9,479 nucleotides of DNA from an uncultured Rhodobacterales bacterium (GTDB taxonomy: Bacteria; Pseudomonadota; Alphaproteobacteria; Rhodobacterales; Rhodobacteraceae), in contig CALCGO010000141.1 in the NCBI GenBank assembly GCA_937901055.1, positions 1 through 9,479 of the forward strand. Direction: 5' to 3'. Under the pieces are notes generated by a model. It saw nothing but the letters and a program-made list of their open reading frames with translations, was not told the DNA's origin and searched no databases. The position numbers were made by a program, and so were the translations under genes. This document shows, piece after piece, positions 1 through 6,949 of the stretch (the stretch's first letter is position 1; each line of letters starts with the position of its first letter).

Positions 1-840
1 CAACTGCCATTCGGTGTCATAGCGGATAGTGCCTGCACCCTCGGAAATTAGCGCCCCCCAGCTGGTGTTGGGTTCTTGCACGCCAAGGCCTAGGAAGGAA
101 ATGAAGCTTTCGGTCAGGATCATACCGGGCACCAGTAAGGTTGCGTAAACGGCGACCACGCCCAGAAGGTTGGGAACGATGTGGCGGGTGATGATCTTGA
201 AACCCGGAACGCCTGTGGCGCGGGCGGCTTCGATGAATTCTTTATTCTTGATCGATAGGGTTTGGCCCCGAACAATCCGGCTCATATCCAGCCAAGCCAG
301 CAGACCGATACCGATGAACAGCATTCCAATAGACCGTCCGAAAACCACCAGCATAAGAATTAGAACGAACATGAACGGGATGGCCATCAAGATGTCGACA
401 ATACGCATCATTATCTGATCTGTACGCCCGCCGACATAACCCGAGATCGCCCCGTAAAGCGTGCCCACCAGAACCGCAATGAACGCACCGATTATCCCGA
501 CCATCAGGGAAATCTGTGTCCCCTGAATAACGCGGGAATAAATGTCACGACCCAAATCATCCGTTCCGAAGTAGTGACCGGTTTCAAACGATGGCATACC
601 CAACGTCGCCGCGGAGCCCATTGTGTTCCAGTCGATTTCCTCGTTCGACCAAACGGCGAAGTATGGCCCTACGAATGAAAAGAGGACAATTGCCGCCAAC
701 ACTATCAGGCTTACAACCGCCGCCTTGTTGTGCATGAACCGACGCTGCGCATCGGCCCAAAGCGAACGACCGTCGACTGCGTCCAAACCGGAAAGGTTCT
801 CAGCCATTTCGGCTACTTTATTTTTGTCTGCTACAATCAT
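1..840 (-). CDS. oppC: Oligopeptide ABC transporter, inner-membrane permease OppC (C-terminus cut by window edge)
   Basis: This is the second transmembrane subunit of an oligopeptide importer; with OppB it forms the channel in the cytoplasmic membrane. The frame is open from ATG at 840 to base 1, giving 280 residues, against a usual length near 300, so only the last few residues are missing. A cytoplasmic N-terminus of about 38 residues precedes a first membrane segment (about 40-62). Next comes the OppC-type signature FGTDDLGRDIYSRV (91-104), then further hydrophobic segments (about 112-135, 145-168, 172-184, 226-242). The EAA loop that docks on the ATPase reads EAARATGVPGFKIITRH (204-220), followed by IVPN. 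The start is supported by a G-rich ribosome site (GGGGGCGGAA) filling the 10-base gap after oppB. It is co-transcribed with oppB. The ATPase genes are expected just beyond the left edge. The family is certain; dipeptide versus oligopeptide specificity is not readable from this subunit. Confidence 0.93.
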   Translation of the reverse strand, partial: MIVADKNKVAEMAENLSGLDAVDGRSLWADAQRRFMHNKAAVVSLIVLAAIVLFSFVGPYFAVWSNEEIDWNTMGSAATLGMPSFETGHYFGTDDLGRDIYSRVIQGTQISLMVGIIGAFIAVLVGTLYGAISGYVGGRTDQIMMRIVDILMAIPFMFVLILMLVVFGRSIGMLFIGIGLLAWLDMSRIVRGQTLSIKNKEFIEAARATGVPGFKIITRHIVPNLLGVVAVYATLLVPGMILTESFISFLGLGVQEPNTSWGALISEGAGTIRYDTEWQL

Positions 841-850
841 TTCCGCCCCC

Positions 851-1774
851 TTAGTAACGGATCTTAGGGTCGATCCATGCATAAAGCAGATCGACAACCA
901 AGCTGAACATAATGGTCAGGAAACCAACCAGAATTGTGATACCCATCATCACCGAATAGTCACGGTTTGTGGCCGAATTCACGAAAAAATATCCCATACC
1001 ACCGGTCGAGAAATATATATCAATAACAACCGACCCCGTAATCAAGCCAACGAATGCTGGTCCCAGATAAGAAATCACCGGCAGAAGCGAAGGTTTGAGC
1101 GCGTGGCGCAGCAAAATTGTGCGTGGTGGCAAGCCCTTTGCTTTAGCGGTCCGAATGAAATTACTATTCAACACCTCTAGCATTGAAGAACGGGTAATCC
1201 TTGCGATGGAAGCCATATAACTGGTCGAAAGCGCGATGACCGGCATGATGAGGTATTCAACGGAACCACCGTTCCAGCCCCCTCCGGGGAGCCAGCCAAG
1301 CCACAGCGTAAATGTGATTACCAACAGTGGTGCCATAACGAAGTTCGGCAAAACTTGTGCGCCAATGGAAACACCAACGGCCAGATAGTCGATCCATGTG
1401 TTCTTGCGAATTGCGGCAACTGCGCCAAGCGGGATGCCCACACCGATTGCGAAGACAAACGACCAGAAGCCGTATTTCAAAGTAATCGGGAAACCTTGGC
1501 CGATGATCTCGTTAACCGTGCGGTCTTTATATTTGAACGAGGGGCCGAAATCGAACTGGGTCACCACGCTCCAAACGTAGTTGACCATTTGACGCCAGAG
1601 CGGCTGGTCTAACCCGTATTTTGCTTCAATGTTTGCCAGCACCTGTGGCGGTAGCGGGCGTTCCGATGTGAAGGGTCCACCTGGTGCAGAATGCATCAAC
1701 AGGAAGGATATTATTATAAGGATCAACATCGTCGGAATAGCGATGGCTATCCTTTTGATCACGTAGTTAAGCAT
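851..1774 (-). CDS. oppB: Oligopeptide ABC transporter, inner-membrane permease OppB
   Basis: This is the first transmembrane subunit of the oligopeptide importer and pairs with OppC in the cytoplasmic membrane. The 307 residues match the usual OppB length (about 306). The N-terminus MLNYVIKRIAIAIPTML leads straight into membrane segment 1 (about 9-29), followed by the periplasmic stretch with APGGPF (30-35), typical of the family. Further hydrophobic segments lie at about 100-121, 131-160, 175-192, 233-252 and 278-300. The EAA-type loop is TAKAKGLPPRTILLRHALKP (209-228). The C-terminus DPKIRY is the usual OppB ending. The gene starts 104 bases after oppA, beyond a strong hairpin, and its own ribosome site (AGG about 8 bases before ATG) looks weak. 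Lower expression than oppA is therefore expected. oppC follows after 10 bases. Confidence 0.94.
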   Translation of the reverse strand: MLNYVIKRIAIAIPTMLILIIISFLLMHSAPGGPFTSERPLPPQVLANIEAKYGLDQPLWRQMVNYVWSVVTQFDFGPSFKYKDRTVNEIIGQGFPITLKYGFWSFVFAIGVGIPLGAVAAIRKNTWIDYLAVGVSIGAQVLPNFVMAPLLVITFTLWLGWLPGGGWNGGSVEYLIMPVIALSTSYMASIARITRSSMLEVLNSNFIRTAKAKGLPPRTILLRHALKPSLLPVISYLGPAFVGLITGSVVIDIYFSTGGMGYFFVNSATNRDYSVMMGITILVGFLTIMFSLVVDLLYAWIDPKIRY

Positions 1775-1830
1775 GGCGCAAACCTATGAGAGAATTTCTG
1801 TTCGGCGTATTGTCCCGAACCAACAAAGGC

Positions 1831-1861
1831 GAAACACCGCGCAGGATATGCGCGGTGTTTC
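1831..1861 (-). terminator. Perfect stem-loop between oppA and oppB (partial terminator or mRNA-stabilising hairpin)
   Basis: A perfect 12-base inverted repeat, GAAACACCGCGC and GCGCGGTGTTTC (1831-1842 and 1850-1861), is separated by a 7-base loop. It starts 18 bases past the oppA stop and lies wholly in the oppA-oppB gap. On the transcribed strand the stem has a GC-rich core, an AAAC/GTTT base, and is followed by GCCTTTG rather than a long T run. It is therefore not a classic strong intrinsic terminator. Such hairpins after binding-protein genes are known to let part of the transcription through and to protect the upstream mRNA from 3' exonucleases, giving more binding protein than permease. 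That role here is inferred from position. Confidence 0.75.
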
Positions 1862-1878
1862 AGTTTCAAGTCGAGGTG

Positions 1879-3507
1879 TTACTCGGCAGCTTTATAAAGC
1901 TCGCGCGAGTACCAGTTCTGCTCAACGTTCTGAACAGGCCAGTTACGGATGCCGTCGCTCATCATGTACACGTTTGTATAGTGGTACACAGGGATAACAG
2001 GCATTTCGTCAGCCATGATCTGCTCTACACGTGTGTAGTTTGCAGTCGCGTCAGACATAGTTTTTGCAGTCTGCATCAACTCGTCAACTTCAGCGTTGGA
2101 GAACTTGCCGTCGTTGTAGCCGGATGTTGTTGTAACCAGATCGAGGAAAGTAGATGCCTCGTTGTAGTCACCACACCATGCACCACGTGCAAGATCGAAA
2201 TCCTGCTGGCCGCGAACTTCTAGGAATGTTTTCCATTCCATGTTCGCCAACTCAACTGTTACGCCAAGCTTCTGTTTCCACATCTGGGACATCGCAATAG
2301 CGATTTTCTTGTGACCTTCTGATGTGTTGTACAGCATGTTGAACGACAGCGGGTTGTCAGAACCGTAACCGGCTTCAGCCAACAACTCGACAGCTTTCGC
2401 ATCACGCTCAGCTTGTGTCATGCTTGCATATGGAACATCAGGAACCTCAAACCCGGCAGTTGCGCCTGGTGTGAAGGTGTAAGCCGCAAATTGGCCACCC
2501 TGAAGAACATTATCGGTAACGATGTTACGATCAATCGCGTAGGAAAGCGCCTGACGTACACGTACGTCCTGGAATGCTTCCGGACCGCTATCCGACAAGT
2601 TGAATGTGTAATAGTAGCTACACAGACGTGGGAAAGAGATCGCGTTATCAGGGTATTCCGCTTTAAGACGCGGGTACTGACCTGTTGGAACTTCTGTACG
2701 ATCCAGCTCACCAGCCAAGAAACGTGTCAACGAAGTGTTTTCGTCGTTGATAACCAGCGCAACAGTCTTGTCGATGATTGTCGCGTCGTTGTTCCAGTAC
2801 ATGTCGTTACGCTCACGTACCGAACGTTCGTTCGGGATGTGCTCGGTCAGAACATACGCACCGTTAGAAACGATGTTCGCAGGCTTAGTCCAGTCAACGC
2901 CATGCTCTTCAATCGCCCAAGCTGGCGATGGGAAAGTGGAGCTGTGCGTTGTCATAAGCGCGAAATATGGCAGGGATGCCGATAGACGTACTTCAAGAGT
3001 ATGATCGTCGATCGCTGTAACGCCAAGTGTCGATGGGTCTGCTTCACCAGCAAGAACCGCGCCTACACCTTCGATTGACATGATTTCAGCGAACCACGAG
3101 TACGGGGAAGCTGTTTCAGGGTTCGCAAGGCGTTGCCAAGCGTAAACGAAATCGCCAGCTGTTACAGCCGCGCCGTCAGACCATTTCGCATTGTCGCGCA
3201 ATGTAAATGTGTAAACGTTTTTCGCATCATTCGTAGTGAAGCCAGTAGCAACACCCGGAACTAGGTTACCATCGGCATCCTGATTCATTAGACCTTCAAA
3301 AAGGTCGCGTACGATATCGGAACCAGACACATCTTCAACGATCTGCGGGTCAACCGAGCTGTGCTCATCGAGAACACGGTACGTAAATGTTTGGTCATCA
3401 GCTAGCGCTTCGCCCGTAGTCGGGTGCGTTCCTGCTGCAAGCACTGGTGCTGCTGCGATGGACGCCATTACGAAGCTTGCTGCCAATGATTTGGCAAAAT
3501 AGCTCAT
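1879..3507 (-). CDS. oppA: Periplasmic oligopeptide-binding protein OppA (SBP family 5)
   Basis: This is the extracytoplasmic binding protein that captures peptides in the periplasm and hands them to OppBC. The 542 residues match the family (about 540). An N-terminal signal peptide is clear: a Lys at 6, a hydrophobic core (about 8-20) and VLA|AG as the likely cleavage after residue 24. There is no lipobox Cys, so it is soluble. Family features follow in order: DEHSSVDPQIVED (47-59), VYTFTLRDNAKWSDG (98-112), DVRVRQALSYAIDR (314-327), LLAEAGY (375-381), LYNTSEGHKKIAIAMSQMWK (392-411) and WCGDYNEASTFLD (444-456). Cys296 (LCSYYY) and Cys445 (WCGDY) appear to match the disulfide pair of E. coli OppA. 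These blocks resemble OppA/MppA more than dipeptide or nickel binders. The start has a strong GGAGG site 7 bases upstream. The arginine codons I decoded are nearly all CGT, suggesting high expression. Substrate range is unproven, and a murein-peptide role (MppA-like) is possible. Confidence 0.94.
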   Translation of the reverse strand: MSYFAKSLAASFVMASIAAAPVLAAGTHPTTGEALADDQTFTYRVLDEHSSVDPQIVEDVSGSDIVRDLFEGLMNQDADGNLVPGVATGFTTNDAKNVYTFTLRDNAKWSDGAAVTAGDFVYAWQRLANPETASPYSWFAEIMSIEGVGAVLAGEADPSTLGVTAIDDHTLEVRLSASLPYFALMTTHSSTFPSPAWAIEEHGVDWTKPANIVSNGAYVLTEHIPNERSVRERNDMYWNNDATIIDKTVALVINDENTSLTRFLAGELDRTEVPTGQYPRLKAEYPDNAISFPRLCSYYYTFNLSDSGPEAFQDVRVRQALSYAIDRNIVTDNVLQGGQFAAYTFTPGATAGFEVPDVPYASMTQAERDAKAVELLAEAGYGSDNPLSFNMLYNTSEGHKKIAIAMSQMWKQKLGVTVELANMEWKTFLEVRGQQDFDLARGAWCGDYNEASTFLDLVTTTSGYNDGKFSNAEVDELMQTAKTMSDATANYTRVEQIMADEMPVIPVYHYTNVYMMSDGIRNWPVQNVEQNWYSRELYKAAE

Positions 3508-3511
3508 ATTA

Positions 3512-3519
3512 TTTCCTCC
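3512..3519 (-). promoter_or_regulatory. Strong ribosome binding site of oppA
   Basis: The minus strand reads GGAGGAAA, with GGAGG ending 7 bases before the ATG at 3507. It is the best Shine-Dalgarno match among the gene starts here, and it fixes the oppA start. Confidence 0.85.
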
Positions 3520-3609
3520 GTTAGTTTCAATTTTGTTGGATTGCGCGGTGCTGCATTAATCGCCATCACCATTTGTTTTATGCAATCCATCGCAGCAGAC
3601 TGCCCTAGC

Positions 3610-3625
3610 GATTGAGCGCTTACAA
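3610..3625. promoter_or_regulatory. Imperfect palindrome resembling a LacI-family operator
   Basis: On the minus strand these 16 bases read TTGTAAGCGCTCAATC, centred on CG, with 5 of 8 positions symmetric and a fully symmetric AGCGCT core. LacI-family operators typically have a central CG with TGTNAGC-type half-sites, so the resemblance is good on the left arm and weaker on the right. The site lies about 100 bases before the oppA start, a sensible place for a regulator. No LacI-type regulator gene is in the window, and chance occurrence cannot be excluded. Confidence 0.25.
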
Positions 3626-3724
3626 CTATTTACCCGACGTAAAGGTAAAAAACTTCAAATATTCCACAAAAACTCTACCTAAAAGGGTGTTGCGAAGGAA
3701 CATATCGTGAAAATTAAACGATAA

Positions 3725-5026
3725 TTACAACCGGTCGCGCAGGCTGAACCACAACATCGCGAGAATCAAAAGTGGGAGGCGCATTTTTGCACCACCGGGG
3801 AAGCGACTTGTGGGCACATTTGCCATAATATCGAAGCGTTCCGCGGTTCCGCTGATAGCTTCGGCCATCAGTTTTCCCGCCAATGTCGCCATCGCAACAC
3901 CATGTCCCGAGAAGCCCGAGGCCGACAGTATATTTGGCGACAAGCGGCGGAAATCCGGCATACGGTTCATGGTTATTCCCAGCGTTCCACCCCATGCGTA
4001 ATCTATTCTTGCATCAGCTAGTTGCGGGTAAATTTCCAACATGGGTTTTCTGGCTTTGCCTGCAAGATCGCTCGGGAATTTGTAACCGTAGCTTTCACCG
4101 CCACCAAAAAGCATTCTGTGATCTTCGGACATGCGGAAATAGTTCACTACGAATTTGCTGTCGGCAATGGCAACATCGTCCCGGATAAGACTGCGCGCCG
4201 TATCCTCTCCAAGTGGTTCTGTCGCGACGATGAAATTGTTGATAGGCATCACATGTGAGGCAACATCTGGTTCAAGATTACCAAGGTATCCGTTAGCACC
4301 GAGTGCTACGAATTTCGCCGCAACCTCACCGTGCGCGCTAACGACTTTTGCCGGTTCGCCGCGTTTGATCTCGGTTACGCGTGTCTCTTCAAATATGCGG
4401 ACACCGGCCGCCTGACACGCACGGGCTAGCCCAAGTGCAAATTTTAACGGGTGCAAATGCCCTGCGCCCCAATCCATCGAGCCACCGCAATAGGCTTCTG
4501 ACCCGACCGCTTCGCGAATGGAAGATTCGTCCATGAACTCGATCTGTTCATAGCTATACTCGGCCTGCAATTTTTCGACATAAGATTGCGTATGATGCAG
4601 ATGCTTTCGGTGTAATGCTGCGTGAAGCACACCGGGTTTATAAGCACAGTCGATGTCATATTTGGCGATCAAGTCCTGAACCGTGGATTTGGATTCCTCG
4701 CCCATATCCCATAGCTGCCGCGCATGCGGTTTGCCGACCATCTTTTCCAGATCGTCCTGTTCAACACGCTGACCTGAACCGACTTGTCCACCATTACGCC
4801 CCGATGCACCAAATCCAAGGCGCTGTGCCTCCAGCAGGATCACGTCATAGCCGCGTTCGGCCAGATGAAGCGCGGTGGACAGACCTGTATACCCTGCCCC
4901 GACCACACAGACGTCACAGGTTTCGCCGCCTTCCAGAACGGGGAACTTTTCCAGTGGGTTGGACGAGGCCGTATAATAGGACGCCGGATATTCACCCGCG
5001 CGGTCGTTAACAGTTAGTAAATCCAT
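3725..5026 (-). CDS. puuB: FAD-dependent amine oxidoreductase, probable gamma-glutamylputrescine oxidase (PuuB-like)
   Basis: This is a cytoplasmic flavoprotein of the DAO family. With a PuuA-like gene directly upstream, the likely reaction is oxidation of gamma-L-glutamylputrescine to gamma-glutamyl-gamma-aminobutyraldehyde, with release of ammonia and H2O2. The 433 residues compare with about 426 for E. coli PuuB. The dinucleotide fold shows GAGYTG (43-48) and the ribose-binding Glu66 in ILLEA, followed by GASGRNGGQVGSGQR (73-87). The C-terminal FAD part has GGTLGITMNRMPDF (346-359) and SGFSGHGVA (370-378). The hydrophobic tail PLLILAMLWFSLRDRL (418-433) is usual for this subfamily. I chose the ATG at 5026 because its A is the last base of the puuA stop (TAATG), indicating translational coupling. 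An upstream ATG at 5059 would add 11 residues inside puuA and is less likely. Family certainty is high. Substrate rests on context, since related enzymes act on other amines and amino acids. Confidence 0.87.
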   Translation of the reverse strand: MDLLTVNDRAGEYPASYYTASSNPLEKFPVLEGGETCDVCVVGAGYTGLSTALHLAERGYDVILLEAQRLGFGASGRNGGQVGSGQRVEQDDLEKMVGKPHARQLWDMGEESKSTVQDLIAKYDIDCAYKPGVLHAALHRKHLHHTQSYVEKLQAEYSYEQIEFMDESSIREAVGSEAYCGGSMDWGAGHLHPLKFALGLARACQAAGVRIFEETRVTEIKRGEPAKVVSAHGEVAAKFVALGANGYLGNLEPDVASHVMPINNFIVATEPLGEDTARSLIRDDVAIADSKFVVNYFRMSEDHRMLFGGGESYGYKFPSDLAGKARKPMLEIYPQLADARIDYAWGGTLGITMNRMPDFRRLSPNILSASGFSGHGVAMATLAGKLMAEAISGTAERFDIMANVPTSRFPGGAKMRLPLLILAMLWFSLRDRL

Positions 5027-6393
5027 TAGACGTTCAGAAGCAGATGCTCCCGCTCCCACGGGCTGATGACTTCGAGAAAGGCCTCGGCCTCGTGACGTTT
5101 GACGGCCTTATAGACGCGGCAGAATTCTTCGCCGAGGATTTCAACCAACTCGGGTGCACCATCGAACAAATCGAGCGCACCAAGAAGGCTGCGGGGCAGC
5201 GCACGTGGTTGCTCGTAAGCCTCGCCCATTTGGGCATCGCGCGGTTTCAGGTCTTTTTTCATCCCTAGATATCCACACGCCAGCGACGCCGCCAAGGCCA
5301 AATACGGGTTCGCATCCATGCCCGAAACACGATTTTCCACCCGACGCGCAGCGGGGCTGGAGATCGGAATTCGAATGCCGGTCGTGCGATTATCTGCACC
5401 CCATTCAAGATTGATCGGCGCAGATCCAGACGCCACAAACCGACGATAAGAATTTACATAAGGCGCAAAAAAGCTGATTGCGTTGGGAATGTAAGCCTGC
5501 TGTCCCGCTATGAAATTGTAAAACAGGTCAGTTTCTTTACCGTCCTTATCACTGAATATATTCACCCCGTTTTCATCCAGAACCGATTGGTGGATATGCA
5601 TCGCACTGCCTGGTTCATCCTGCATCGGCTTGGCCATGAACGTCGCGAAACAATCGTTCTTCAAGGCCGCCTCGCGAATGAGACGTTTGAAGTAAAACAC
5701 CTGATCAGCCAACTTCACTGCATCGCCGTGAACTAGATTAATCTCGATCTGGCCAGCACCGCCTTCTTGAATAATCGTATCTATTTCCAATCCGACGGCT
5801 TCGGCAAAATCATAGATGTCGTCGATCACGGGGCCATAATCATCCACAGCCATCATCGAATAAGCCTGACGGCTTACCACGCGGCGACCAGTTCGGCCCA
5901 TCGGTGGTTCAATCGGTTTGGCAGGGTCCAGATTGGGTTTGGTCAGATAGAATTCAATTTCCGGCGCAACAACCGGCGTCCAGCCTTCGGCTTTATACAG
6001 CCCCAACACCCGTTTCAGGACGTTGCGGGGGATAACTTCAACGGGGTTCCCATCCAGATCGTGAACCTCGTGTATCACCTGAATGGCAACGTCGTCTGAC
6101 CACGGCACGGCCACGGCGGTGGAATAATCGGGGGTCAGGACCATGTCGGACTCGGTCCATTGATCGTCGATCTCCATATCGACATAATCACCCGATACCG
6201 TCTGGTAGAAGATCGACAACGGCAGAAACGTCTGATCGGAACGGTTGAACGTGTTTGACGGCATCGCCTTGCCGCGCGACATGCCAACCAAGTCGCCGAT
6301 GATGCATTCCACCTCTTCGACGCGGCGACCATCCAGCCATTCTTGTGTCGCCTCAGGAAACCGAGAGACGTATTCTTGTGATTTGCGAGCCAT
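5026..6393 (-). CDS. puuA: Glutamine synthetase family protein, probable gamma-glutamylputrescine synthetase (PuuA-like)
   Basis: This cytoplasmic ATP-dependent ligase of the glutamine synthetase fold probably joins glutamate to putrescine, the first step of the Puu pathway. All core motifs are present: the metal-binding APEIEFYL (143-150), QEGGAGQIEINL (209-220), GSAMHIHQS (262-270, with His266 and His268), NRTTGIRIP (335-343), ARRVENR (349-355) and ANPYLALAAS (361-370). No LYDLPP-type adenylylation segment is seen near the C-terminus, unlike housekeeping GlnA. The length of 455 residues fits PuuA-type enzymes (about 470). The ATG at 6393 is preferred because GAAGAA lies 6 bases upstream. 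An in-frame TTG at 6408 would overlap that site and add five residues. It follows the stress-protein gene after 27 bases and runs into puuB with a one-base overlap. The amine substrate is inferred from the neighbouring puuB, speB and pot genes; ethanolamine or another amine is possible. Confidence 0.88.
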   Translation of the reverse strand: MARKSQEYVSRFPEATQEWLDGRRVEEVECIIGDLVGMSRGKAMPSNTFNRSDQTFLPLSIFYQTVSGDYVDMEIDDQWTESDMVLTPDYSTAVAVPWSDDVAIQVIHEVHDLDGNPVEVIPRNVLKRVLGLYKAEGWTPVVAPEIEFYLTKPNLDPAKPIEPPMGRTGRRVVSRQAYSMMAVDDYGPVIDDIYDFAEAVGLEIDTIIQEGGAGQIEINLVHGDAVKLADQVFYFKRLIREAALKNDCFATFMAKPMQDEPGSAMHIHQSVLDENGVNIFSDKDGKETDLFYNFIAGQQAYIPNAISFFAPYVNSYRRFVASGSAPINLEWGADNRTTGIRIPISSPAARRVENRVSGMDANPYLALAASLACGYLGMKKDLKPRDAQMGEAYEQPRALPRSLLGALDLFDGAPELVEILGEEFCRVYKAVKRHEAEAFLEVISPWEREHLLLNV

Positions 6394-6420
6394 TGTTATC
6401 TTCTTCAAGTTAGAATTGGG

Positions 6421-6864
6421 TTACCTTACACTTAGAACTGGCACCGAAGACAACAGTTCAACGCGATGCGAGACACCGCCCCGAAGCGTGGCTTCGATGT
6501 TGCCCATCCCGCGTGTTCCGATCACGATCATATCAACACCACAATCCTTGCCACACTTCACAATCGAACGCGCAACCGGGCCCTTTATCACTTCCGTGGT
6601 GATATTCGTAGCGCCGCTTTTTTCTGCGCGCGCCTTGGCGTTCGTCACGATATCTGACGCCATTTTTTCCAGAATGTCTTTGTTTCCACCGATTATGTGT
6701 TCAGCATCGGCATATTCAAGCAGCCCTTTTGGCAGGCTTTGGCTTTTTAGCACATATAGAATACGTAATTCGGAACCCATCGCACTGGCGATGGACGCGC
6801 CAAGATCAACCGCCTTAAATGCGTGGTCGGAGCCGTCAACGGCTACAAGTATAGTCTTAAGCAT
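6421..6864 (-). CDS. Universal stress protein, UspA family, ATP-binding type
   Basis: This small cytoplasmic single-domain Usp of 147 residues has the normal length for the family. The N-terminal strand TILVAVDGSDHA (4-15) carries the Asp9 that normally contacts adenine. The nucleotide loop is VIGTRGMGNIEATLRGGVS (113-131), fitting G-2X-G-9X-G, but the residue after the last Gly is Gly instead of Ser/Thr. The C-terminus VPVLSVR is typical. Family members bind ATP and modulate survival or partner proteins; no enzymatic role can be assigned. The start is supported by GAGGGA 6 bases upstream. It sits 85 bases after speB and 27 bases before puuA, all on the same strand. It is therefore probably in the polyamine operon, although the 85-base gap could hold a separate promoter. 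A link to polyamine metabolism is inference from position alone. Confidence 0.93.
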   Translation of the reverse strand: MLKTILVAVDGSDHAFKAVDLGASIASAMGSELRILYVLKSQSLPKGLLEYADAEHIIGGNKDILEKMASDIVTNAKARAEKSGATNITTEVIKGPVARSIVKCGKDCGVDMIVIGTRGMGNIEATLRGGVSHRVELLSSVPVLSVR

Positions 6865-6949
6865 AAATTTTCCCTCATATAACTTTTTTTGCCACCGCTA
6901 CGATGGCATGTAATTAGGTATCTGGATAGGCCCTATGGAACTGCAAATT

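Larger units (their letters stand above)
3508..3724 (-). promoter_or_regulatory. Intergenic region upstream of oppA, presumed promoter region of oppABC
   Basis: This is a 217-base gap between the puuB-like stop and the oppA start, AT-rich compared with its flanks and without a credible reading frame. It is the longest non-coding stretch in the window and the natural place for an oppABC promoter. I could not find a -35/-10 pair with good spacing: TTGAAG (minus strand, around 3656) and TAAATA (around 3630) are 20 bases apart, which is too long. No classic T-tailed terminator for the upstream operon is visible either. Two weak inverted repeats are present, 3703-3723 (5-base arms TATCG/CGATA) and 3629-3649 (6-base arms TTTACC/GGTAAA). 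The regulatory role is inferred from position. Confidence 0.45.

Noticed and set aside
623..1180. Plus-strand open frame of 185 codons
   Set aside because: It spans the oppC/oppB junction in antisense. The translation is low in hydrophobic order and lacks motifs, and both opp genes are certain.
1801..1819. Second small inverted repeat (TTCGG/CCGAA) before oppB
   Set aside because: It has five-base arms around a 9-base loop, which is weak and likely by chance next to the strong stem at 1831-1861.
2413..2985. Plus-strand open frame of 190 codons
   Set aside because: It is fully antisense to oppA, whose frame carries family motifs throughout. The translation shows no domain, and the strong codon bias of oppA can by itself keep an opposite frame open.
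5027..5059. N-terminal extension of the puuB-like protein from an ATG at 5059
   Set aside because: It adds 11 Ala/Ser-rich residues within the end of puuA. The coupled TAATG start at 5026 gives a normal family length.
6245..6913. Plus-strand open frame of 222 codons
   Set aside because: It lies antisense across the puuA-like 5' end and the whole Usp gene, both of which have clear family motifs. The translation is Ser/Thr/Pro-rich without recognisable domains, as expected for a shadow frame.
6926..6936. Short palindrome ATAGGCCCTAT in the speB-usp gap
   Set aside because: The arms are only 5 bases around one central base. It matches no operator I know and is too short to distinguish from chance.
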